Shown one piece after another: positions 47,902 through 57,048 of a DNA stretch of 57,048 bases. The stretch spans positions 1-57,048 of the forward strand of contig WOGZ01000223.1 of assembly GCA_009733775.1 (NCBI GenBank), given 5' to 3'. A program made the translations under genes and the position numbers. Numbering within the stretch: the first letter of the stretch is position 1; every line of letters begins with the position of its first letter. Origin of the DNA: Alectoria sarmentosa (taxonomy: Eukaryota; Ascomycota; Lecanoromycetes; Lecanorales; Parmeliaceae). Below the pieces are notes generated by a model. That model was not told where the DNA came from. It saw only the letters and a program-made list of their open reading frames with translations, and did not search any database.

Positions 47902-49698
47902 AGTGGCCGGCGACTTCTCTGATCTACTAGGCTACCGGCTGGTTTGTTCAGACGTTTTGGACCCTTTAATATCGATTAGAACATTCACGTTTACAGACTT
48001 TACTTTCACATTCTCATATGGCATAGGATGAATCGATAGATCAAGCAACGAATCGTGCAATAGTAGTTCAGAGCAGACTGAGACAATCTTCATAATCACT
48101 ATCGAAAAATAACTGTTTCATGACATCAGTGATCCATCGCCTTTTTCTAATCAGACTTCCGACGATAACAGGCTCTTGGCTATCGGCTTCCGAAGTGCCT
48201 TTCCACGGTTGTTGATGCGAAAGAGTAAAAGGCTCAACTCCGTATTTGGCGACGTGCAGGAAGCGTGGAAGGTACCATGACGTAGATCGTGTCTGCTTCT
48301 ACCCGGGGTGCATTACATCTAGTCTACCTTCCTACAACCAGGTTAGAAAAATACACCGTACGCTTCTGCGCTCAGCTCACTACCGCTGAATCCCGCTACC
48401 GGAGCACACATACTTCTGTCACCCCAAAATTCCGTTTCGATATTGTCTATCCGATCGCTAGGATGCAGAAGAAATGGGCGATTACGGGCGGCGTTATACA
48501 ATGCATGTCGCATCAATCCGCAGTTTCGAGCATTTGAGCGGCAAAGATGGGGGATCTTACTGGAGAAGTGCCATGAGTCTGGAGGGAAAAAACCCAACAT
48601 GAATTACCTGAAATACAGCAAAGGGTAATTCAGCTGCTTTAACCTGCAGGAATATTGGCGTTATTCACTCTTCACAGAAAAGAGAGTCAGGATTTATTAC
48701 CTCATAAGTAATTTCGTTTCTCTAAATCTCAAATACACTACCACTGCCATCATTCCCTTCTGGTGTTAAGGACCTAGACAAGCCAGAAATCCCATTTCGA
48801 AAACCTTTTAACAATCCTCAACCTTTCTAGTTGCAAATCCAGATCTCGAACCTTGAATAGCACCTGTATAAAATAAACGATACGTTGTCTCAGCGTACCA
48901 ACGCCGGATACTGGCAGTGCGGTGAGGCCATGACATCGCTGGGAATGCAGTGCTTCGAGAGCCTAATGATGTCAAGTTCACTCACTATTCGCACCGGTCG
49001 TGAAAAGGTGGGTTTGAAAGCAAGGTCTCAAAAACATGGTGGCGCGAGTAGGCCTAGCTCTCTCTGAATATAGCGAACGCAATAAATCTCAAAGCAAAAA
49101 GTTCACTGTCTTGTCAGACAGGCGCCGCCCACCCGGCCTCCCACCTTCCCGCCTCCAGCTGTAGGGTATTCCGGGAAGGAAGAACGTGGAAGTCAGAGCT
49201 CTATACCAGGATCAAGAAGCGCACAGAGTGGTCTTCCCGTACAAGACACCGCGTTCCCAGCCACCATCAGGGACCGTACACGGTGACGTCAGCCTTTCAT
49301 AACACGAAAGTCTTGAGAACTACCACCTTTGATAACGAGTAAATATTCAGGATGGGAATTGAATTACCAGAAACTCTCCTCATACCAAAAGCTCGCCAGA
49401 AGAAGAAAACAACGGATCTTTCAATAGTCCTAACATACTAGTAAAGATAAAGAAGAGCATGTTACAATGCCACAAATAATCCTAGAGTCGGAGCCTGAGA
49501 AAGGGCTGACAAAGTATACCGTTACTTCAAAGGGATCAACTAATGAAACGTTGTGACAGAGTGGCATTTTGACAGGCAATCTCAGACAGGCTGCACAAGC
49601 AGCTCATTCATTCAATAACTTTTAACGCATACTCTGCTGCTCACTTATGCGTAGAGAGTGCAGCTCTCGTTCAAGAGTGGGGCATGATATCTGACTTC
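47902..49698. other. Long intergenic region without a supported gene
   Basis: 1.8 kb. Short frames only. It contains a TATA-like stretch (TATAAAATAAAC at about 48867), a GC-rich pyrimidine segment (about 49120-49160) and a palindromic TGACGTCA (about 49283-49290), a classical CRE/bZIP site. None is tied to a recognisable transcript, so no promoter is called. Confidence 0.4.
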
Positions 49699-50280
49699 TC
49701 ACATGTTCGTCACGTCATAAGCTCTCGCAAATACCACGCCCCCCCCTACGCCAGGATCATGCGTTACGAGTCGGGCGTCAAACATAAGAGCCTGACCAGG
49801 CTGTACGACTGGATCGTACGGCTTGTTGATTTTGGTTTTGGCATTGCGATGAGTTCCCTCCATCAAGGTAGGGAGGCCCTTGAACTGCGAAACAGGAACA
49901 AGAGGCACCAGGACCCAAATGTGCTCTTCGATGCCGCGCGTTTCAATATTTTGCTGCGTATTCATGAAGAGATTGAGACGCTGCTCGACGATCGCTGGAT
50001 TCAACCATCTCTTCCCGTAGCGCTCCCAGCATTTGTACATGTTCTGATCGTCAGTATCCTTGAAACACTTCGGTGGAGAGCCGTTGCTTACTCTGTCGAT
50101 CTCTTGAACAAAGGCGACAGAACTCGGAGTTCTTGGAAACGTCAGAGCTTTCCAAGGCTTTTCTGATACTTCAGCGAGAAACCTGCGGATTTCGTCTTGG
50201 TCGATGTCTTTCCAAACATCCAAGGCAAATTTGGGATCAATCAGTTCTATGCAGGCATAACCCTTGTCAAAGAAATCCAT
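49699..50280 (-). CDS. Small protein, possibly with a 2-oxoglutarate-dioxygenase-like (phytanoyl-CoA type) fold
   Basis: A single frame of 193 residues starting MDFFDKGYACIELIDP. The C-terminal half reads HIWVLVPLVPVSQFKGLPTL, then GTHRNAK, then PGQALMFDARLVTHDPGVGGG and VVFARAYDV. This is the strand pattern of the second half of a double-stranded beta-helix, where the dioxygenase family has a late His followed by Arg. The first metal-binding His-x-Asp is not evident, so activity is doubtful. Fungal homologues are usually annotated as hypothetical. A 160-codon frame on the opposite strand (49684-50166) is taken as its shadow. It lies about 470 bp from the 3' end of the HET gene on the same strand. 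Confidence 0.55.
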   Translation of the reverse strand: MDFFDKGYACIELIDPKFALDVWKDIDQDEIRRFLAEVSEKPWKALTFPRTPSSVAFVQEIDRVSNGSPPKCFKDTDDQNMYKCWERYGKRWLNPAIVEQRLNLFMNTQQNIETRGIEEHIWVLVPLVPVSQFKGLPTLMEGTHRNAKTKINKPYDPVVQPGQALMFDARLVTHDPGVGGGVVFARAYDVTNM

Positions 50281-50751
50281 CTCGATGAGCCTCCAAGTCT
50301 GTCCTTTGTACAGGCTCGGGATCTTTTCTTCAAGAGTTGAATTTCAGGGTTCGACTACAATATATGTCTAGACAAGAAGGACCGAGGCAGGATGCATCAC
50401 GAAAATAGATAGGAACAACGCAGAGCTGGTACGTAAAAACGTAGAGTTGGCACGAGAACATGCTGAGCTGGCACGAGAACTCCGCCCGCCTTGCAGATTC
50501 TCAGATAAGTGATATTTGTGACCCAATACTTCTCGCGAGAATCAAGCGCCTCGACGAATAGAGGACATAAAATTGCAGAACGAATGATACTTCAGCGTTG
50601 GTTGTCTTGATTTCCATAGCAAAAGGGTGACCTAGAACAGTAGAGTGACTTCGTAACCCCTTCGAATAGTAGCTGCTAAATAGCGGGATCAGACCTTAGT
50701 GGTTGGCCACCTAGCAGGAGATACGTGCGACATTGTCGCTGATAACAAGGC
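50281..50751. other. Short intergenic region holding a coiled-coil gene remnant
   Basis: 470 bp between two minus-strand genes; see the entry at 50364-50561. Confidence 0.4.
50364..50561 (+). pseudogene. Possible small coiled-coil protein remnant
   Basis: An ATG at 50364 opens MSRQEGPRQDASRK, then a stop. In the next frame from about 50396 there is a heptad-like run, NNAELVRKNVELAREHAELAREL, built on a near-tandem GAGCTGGCACGAGAAC nucleotide unit. A further shift gives ADSQISDICDPILLARIKRL before TAG at 50559-50561. Read together they resemble one short coiled-coil protein with two frameshifts. Equally it may be a chance low-complexity stretch. No family is recognised. Confidence 0.3.
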
Positions 50752-53093
50752 TTATATCAAGGTGATGACTCGCTCTTCTTGCTCCTCAGCCTCTTTGAGC
50801 CAGCCAAAAGGGTCAACACCATCGCGGGTCGCATTGTCGTTCCAAGTACCAATACGTTCATATGTATCTGCATGGCCTTCCACCGGAGCCAAAACCAAGC
50901 CCTTCAACATACAAGATTGAGGTGAGCGATGATTACACTGGAGGAGGGGCAAGAGTGCGTTGTTTCTGGGTGACCATTGGCCAATATCGTCGATCTGGCA
51001 GTTGATCCAAGACTTTGAAGGATTACCGTCCCGAGATCTAGCTATCTGAACAACCTTGCCTTTAGGGGAAGTATGAAAGCTCAAGTTTTCTGTGCTGAGC
51101 AACCGTCCGCGTAGTTTAATGAAACCATCACTGACCTGTCCTGTAGTATCCTCGCCCAATGGTGTCGTCTTGGCCTCTGAAACTTGGCACAGCTCGACCC
51201 ATCTCCCTTCTTCAAGATGGACTTCTGGGAAGATTTCGATTGTGCCTTCAACAGAAGCCCAAGACCAGGTTGGGGCGCGGTATGTCTTCGGCCTGTATGC
51301 AAGTTCACCATTCGCTTGGAGACCGTTGCGAGTGGTCCACATGAGCCCAGAGGGTAGCTGTGTTTGCCAGAGGCCTGCAAGATAATCATCATCCCTGAAC
51401 GATTTGTAGATGTTGACTAGGCCTTGGATTGCGATGAGTTTGTCCTGCTCCTCGGTTAGCGTGCAGGTGGTATAACTTTCAATCATTGCCCGCCAGCTGA
51501 AAGAAAACGTTTCCCTTCGGTTGACAGTGTGTGTATTCGAATGGACCAGGCCTTTGTCCCATGGCTGAGAAGTCCGACGTTGGGTCGGAAGATTTCCATC
51601 ATGATCAACCTCAGCTTCCCAGTCAGGAAAGGCCTCGCAGGCTTTGAGTTTTGTACACTCCCAAAAAACCTGATTGGAATGAAAAACAATCTGACGTGGA
51701 GCAAGCCAGCGCTCCTGACAGACCCAGCCACGAGAATAAAGCGGGCTACCCTTTCCCCTATCAGATTTTGCATTGACATAATCTTGGGTAAAGCAGACGG
51801 TCGACCTATGTGACAGGCTCGATGTCTGCTTCTCATCAAGAGTAAAAATGCCAAGTCGTTGTGGATCTCTCCCGAGAAATAAGCCTCCATCACAGTTTAT
51901 GGCCGCTTCTGCCATGATGTTGCATGCGGAAAACCTATAGACCTTATCCATGAGACGTGATTCTCGTCTCCAGTCCTCCATTGAATCTTGAATGATACAC
52001 AACGAGTCGATCCACAGATAGCTTACTCCCAAACTGCGTGTAAGCTGGATGGCATCTTTGAAGGTACGGGGCAACGCTTCAGTCGGAATGTGGTTTCTCA
52101 TTGAACCAAAGTTGGCATCTGTGAGCCTTGGAGGCCTTGGCCCGTCTCGCTCACCCCAGCAATGACTCAAAGTCATGTATGACACCGGAGATATCTCACT
52201 GGACATTTGTAGAAAGCACCCTTGTGATGCGTTCGATCGGTCAACATTGATCAGTCGAGTGGGTATCCAGCTGGGGTTTCCAGAAGTCGGTATAATTCTA
52301 CTCGGAGAACAATCTAGATGATCTTGCACGCAATTGTCATACCATCGCCGGATTTGAGCGATAGTATTCAAGGATCCCGTGCTGTCGCTCAGCTCATGGG
52401 TTGTGTTTCCGACACATGTGGTGCATGAGGACGTATGCCACCAATCTGTTGTGTCAGATCATGTTAGCTTCCACACTGAGCCTGATATGAAACACGATTT
52501 CTCAAGGAAACTATTCGTCCTATCGACATACCGAGATGTGGATGAAGCTCGAGAACGACGGGGCGATCGTCAGCGTCTCCGAATTGGAAGAGTATGGTTG
52601 TAGCTTCATTCTTGGCGAGTTGTTGAACGCGGTACAAGGAAAATGTTCTTCGGTAGCGCAACCACAAGGCAAAAGACCTAGCATTGCGCCAGAAGTCAAG
52701 CCACCAAAATCGCATTCCCGGTTTGGCTTGCATTTGGATGAACCCGCATATCGGTTGCTGAATTGCAGATACAAACGCTGATATGCGACGCTTCTCACTC
52801 TTGTCAAATTGTGCCCAATGCTCACACAGGACAATGCATATCTGGCACCCCTGGTCGGCGGCTGCCTGTATAGCCTCTGACGAGGAATGATGGCGCCTCA
52901 TATTGTTGGTGCTGAAATAATCCAGCTTCCCATACCGTCTTACGGCGTCAAAAGCTGCCTGAGTGCCGATGATGGGAGTGTGCTGTGGTTGATTCCAAAT
53001 TTTGAGCATGCTTTGACAGGCATCGCAAAGAACTGTTCCAGAAACGGGATGCAATTGAGCCTCGATATTGTCAAGCAGCGTCTGGTACACCAT
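50752..53093 (-). CDS. HET domain (heterokaryon incompatibility) protein with Cys-rich N-terminus
   Basis: Two exons on the minus strand, 52532-53093 and 50752-52445, 751 residues. The 86-bp intron has a GTATGT donor and a CAG acceptor after CTGAC, and the join restores LHPHL-DWWHTSSCTTC. N-terminal residues 1-212 carry CDAC (about 23-26) and CTTC pairs that could bind metal, as in many HET proteins with this layout. The HET domain follows, with YMTLSHCWGERDGPR (277-291), AIQLTRSLGVSYLWIDSLCIIQDS (about 319-342) and KVYRFSACNIMAEAA (about 355-369). The C-terminal part holds YRAPTWSWASVEG (about 570), another family signature. It looks intact. The expected role is death signalling in vegetative incompatibility; no partner is adjacent. 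Confidence 0.92.
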
Positions 53094-53520
53094 TCTCCGT
53101 ATATGATTGTGTATAATCTGATTGTTATCGAGGGACGATGTATAGGTCCTCTTAGAATCAGGTCTCAGGCTTTAATTGAAGGTAGAAGTAGACAGAATAC
53201 GCTGCAGCTGGCTAGAAAGTCGGTAGATTCATACACAGTATATGCTCGACCATAGCTATGACGCTCTATCCGCACGGAACTGAAGCAAACAGTGATAACG
53301 GTATAATTAATTCAGACTATCCCATCAAGCAAGATGATGGGAGAGCGTGAATGAAGAGCAAAGGATTGCACTGCCCGTCTGTGCCTCAATCCTTTCAGAA
53401 ACACCTCGGCGGATCCTCGAAAAATCCCGCAAATTCTTGACGCGCATCGCGCGCAGAGGTGTAGAAATCAAATCAAATAGTTTCGAGCGACTCTCTCCCT
53501 CGTTCCCTCGTTTTCATAAG
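53094..53520. other. Transition from gene island to RIP block
   Basis: Contains the presumed promoter of the minus-strand HET gene. Composition falls from balanced to AT-rich between about 53480 and 53560. No gene is seen. Confidence 0.45.
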
Positions 53521-56500
53521 ACATAACCCTTTAAAAAGCTTTTAAGATTTCTCGAATGTTAACGACGTTTCAACATTAATAAAAGCGATTTTTCGATGCG
53601 ATTATCATTTTTAATTGTTTTTACATTAACGTTTTCTATTTTTTACTTTTTTTTACTTTTTTTTTCTTTTTCTTATTTGTTTTATTAATTTCGCCGCATT
53701 TTATATTAAAATCACTTTTATTTTACTTTATTCGCGTTTATTTTATTTAATTCGCGTTAAAATTTAAGTCACGTAATAAATCACGTAATAAACGTATACG
53801 TTTATAATTTAATCGCATTTTTTTATAACACTTTTAAAGTAATAAAATTAAATGTTTTATATTATATTTTTATAAATTATAAACTCGAACTTATTCGATG
53901 ATCGTTATAAATATAATTTATTTTTTTATAATTATAATTTTAACTATTTTTAATTATTTTATATTTATTATAATAAAATAATTAATTATAAAAAATTTTA
54001 TTTAATTAATTAACTTTTTTAAAATAAAGAATTTTAATTTATAAAATAATTTTTAAAATTAAGCGATTATAATTCGAGATTCGAAAATTAAAAATCTTTT
54101 AACTTTCGATAAATCGAAATTATTCGCTTTTAATTAAATTTATATACGATTATACGATTAATTTATAATAAAATTATAATAATATTATTAATTTTCTTAT
54201 ATAAAATAAATTAAATAAAGAAAAAAATACGCTTTTATTTTTATAACACTTTATTAAATTAATAATTTATATTTTTAACGATATATTAAATTAATAAAAT
54301 AAGTAAAATTATTAAAATTAATAAATTAAAGTTTATAAATTAAATTTATAATATATAAAAACAAACGAAAACGAAACGAATTTAAAATTTAACGTTAATT
54401 AAACTTTTTTTTTTCGAATTAAGATTTTAAATTTATTAATATATTTAAATTATAAATATATTAAATTTATAAATTTTATTTAAAATGTAAAAAAATGTTT
54501 TTTTGTTTTAATTTTAAAACTTTTTTATTTTTTATTTTTTATTAAAAAATTTTTTAAAATTTATTTAAAATTAAAATTTTTTTTTTCTTAAATTGAAATT
54601 TTAAATTTAATTATTTATTAAATTTATAAATTTTATATAAATTTAAAACGAATTATAATTTTTTTTTAATTTTTTTTTTTCAAATTTAAATTTTACGTTT
54701 TACGATTTATAATTATTAAGCGAGAAATTTACGTTTTTTATAAATTTTATCGTTATATTATTTACAATTTACGAATTTTATATAAAATTGCGCTTATTTA
54801 AAAAGTTATAAAAAATGTATTTAATTTTTTATATTCGATTTCTCGTAACTTTTAAATTTTTTTATTTTTTATTTATATAATTATTATTATAAAAAAATTT
54901 ATGCGATTTTAATAATAAAATAATTTCGTAAATATAATACAAAATTATAATATTATTCAAAAAAGAAAATAATTCGTGAAATAAATAAAAAGATTTTTCG
55001 AAAGTTTCGTTATTAATTCGATTTAATATATTTAAATTAAATATTATTTTATATATATATTTATTTAAATTTAATAATTTTAATATCGTTAAAAAGCGTA
55101 TATAAAGTTATATAATTTTTAAAATTTAAAAAAATTATATTTTTAAAAAAATAAAAGATAAAAAATAAAAAATTTATATATATTTTTTTAAATAAAAGCG
55201 CTTAAAAAATTTAAAGTCGTTATTTAAGCGCTATTTAAAATAAAAAATTAAATAATAATTTATATTAATTATATATATAAATTTAAAGTATTTAAATTTA
55301 ATTTTATATTATTTTTTTATATAAATTAATATTATTTTCAATTAAATTATTATTTAAAATAATTTAAAGTTAATTTTATTATTATTTAAACATTTAAACG
55401 TTTAAACGTTTAAATTTTGAAATTAAAAATATTAAATTTTATATATTAAAGTTAACGTTTTAATTTTAAAAATCTTTTAAAAAAAATTAAAATTTTATTA
55501 TTAAATTTTTTATTTATTATTAATAGCATTTTATTATTATTATTATAAAATTAAATTAATTTTAATTTTACGATAATAATTATTAAAGTAAATATTTTAA
55601 CTTCGAATTTTTAATTAAATTATATAAAAAAAGTACGCATTTTTTAAAAAAATCTTCGTTTTCGTTATTTTTATTATTATTATTAATTTTTTTTTTTTTT
55701 TTTAATATTAATAATTAAATTTAACGTTTAAAATATCGTTTAAAAATATTTTTATTAATAATAAAAACAATTTTTCTTTAATTTTTCTTATTAATTTAAA
55801 ATTTATTATCGCATATATTAAATAAAGTGAAAATATTAACGATTAATTAATATTTAATAATTTTCAATTTTTTATTAATATTATTAAATTTAAATTTTAT
55901 ATAATTATTTATTAACGTTTTAATTACGTTAATTATTAATTTATTAAAAAATATAATAAAAAATTTCAAATTATATTAAACGTTATTAATATTTATTATA
56001 AATTTACGAGTTTTAAATTTTATATTAAATATAATTATTAATTATATAATATTAATATTAATTTCGAAAAAAGTATTTATTAATACGAAAAAAACTTTCG
56101 TAAAATATAAAGCGTATTATTTTCGTTATTAAATAAATGTAAATAAATAAATATATATAAAAAACGTAATATTATTATTAAATTTAATAATTAAATAATA
56201 TAATAAAATTAATTTTTAAAAATTAAAAGAAAAATCTCGAAATATATTAAATAAATATATTTTTATTAAACATTTTTATTAACGAAATAATTATAAAATC
56301 AAATTAATTAAATTTAAATTTTATAATTTTTATAAAATTTTATAAAAAATAACGTTATAATAATATATATTTTATATAAAACGTATATAATTATTTAAAA
56401 ATATAATTATTTCTTTTTTTAAATCTTTTTTTTTAATATTTATATTAAAAAAAAAATTATATAATATTTATTAAAAAAATTTTAAATTTTATAAAAAAAT

Positions 56501-57048
56501 AAAAGAAAAAAATTATTATAACGTTATCGTTTTAACGACGTAATATTATAATTTATAATAAAATAATATTTTAAAATTAAATAATAATAATAATTATATT
56601 ACATTATTAACTTTATAATATTTTTTTAAAATATAAAACTATAAACATTTTTAATAAAACGACGTAATTAATAAAAACTTCTTTTTATTATATACATTTA
56701 TTTATTTAATTTTTAATAACGATATTTTAATTATAACGATTTAATTTTTTTTATATTAAAAAATAATAATAAAGTTGAAAATTAACGTGTTTTATAAATA
56801 TTATAATAATAATATATATTTATTAACGTTATTAAAACGCGCGTTATTATTCGATATTCACTCGTTATTATATCGCGACGTTAAAATATATATAAAAATT
56901 TAATTTTTTTCTTTTATTTTAATTTTTTTCTTTATAATTTTTTTTATAAATATTTAATTTAATTATATAATAATAATAATATTATAATTAATTTCGTATA
57001 TAATCTTTTTATTATAATATAAATTTAAAATTATTATAAATATCGCAA
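53520..57048. repeat. RIP-degraded AT-rich block, right edge of window
   Basis: Extremely AT-rich, almost free of C and G outside CpG, with long A or T runs. From about 56090 to the window end it is an inverted homologue of 3455-4430. The part 53560-56090 has no partner in the window and no readable coding trace. The element class cannot be read from what remains. Confidence 0.7.
56090..57048 (-). repeat. Inverted copy of the repeat at 3455-4430
   Basis: Aligns with the reverse complement of 3455-4430 almost base for base apart from transitions and small gaps; landmarks are the ACGCGCG run at 56837 and ATCTCGAAATATATTAAATAAATATAT-like text at about 56234. It is cut by the end of the window. 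Confidence 0.75.

Noticed and set aside
49283..49290. CRE palindrome TGACGTCA
   Set aside because: A perfect site but with no nearby gene start to regulate; one 8-mer can occur by chance.
49684..50166. 160-codon plus-strand frame opposite the dioxygenase-like gene
   Set aside because: Antisense shadow; the opposite strand has the more protein-like sequence.

Overview
The window looks like nuclear DNA of a filamentous ascomycete (Pezizomycotina). Genes have short introns (51-86 bp typical) with CTAAC/CTGAC-like branch points. The gene content is typical of these fungi: HET-domain proteins, NACHT-ankyrin STAND proteins, a salicylate-hydroxylase-type monooxygenase and a BTB protein. Gene-bearing DNA of balanced composition alternates sharply with very AT-rich blocks. 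In those blocks repeated elements carry dense C-to-T/G-to-A transitions, as expected of repeat-induced point mutation (RIP). I cannot assign a genus.

Layout. 1-4430: RIP block with a small gag-only LTR element (391-2362). 4430-7046: balanced DNA rich in microsatellites, no convincing gene. 7047-15335: a TIR DNA transposon split by a 7.36-kb Ty3/gypsy element (7325-14687). 15338-16211: a kinase-like gene remnant between two transposons. 16212-20679: a 4.5-kb Tc1/mariner-type element. 20682-38014: gene island with an ankyrin STAND-type protein, an FAD monooxygenase, a NACHT-ankyrin STAND protein, a HET protein and a BTB protein. 38017-42448: a second, same-orientation copy of the 4.5-kb element. 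42451-53520: second island with a chimeric gene (fungal NLR-type N-terminus fused to an alpha-glucan-synthase-like GT5 domain), a decayed conserved fungal gene, a probable dioxygenase-fold gene and another HET protein. 53520-57048: RIP block whose last kilobase is an inverted copy of the sequence at 3455-4430.

Functional reading. The two islands are enriched in non-self recognition and programmed-cell-death families (HET, NACHT, ankyrin, the NLR-type N-terminal domain). They sit inside a transposon-rich compartment, which is where such genes tend to diversify. The most unusual gene is at 42904-45507. It keeps about 280 residues of a fungal NLR-type N-terminus, but the usual ankyrin or NACHT part is replaced by a glycosyltransferase-5 module related to cell-wall alpha-1,3-glucan synthase, with several catalytic motifs altered. 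A related N-terminus, with ankyrin repeats, is present at 21251-23662. All exon joins are my own reading of splice signals and protein continuity. No search or transcript data were available.
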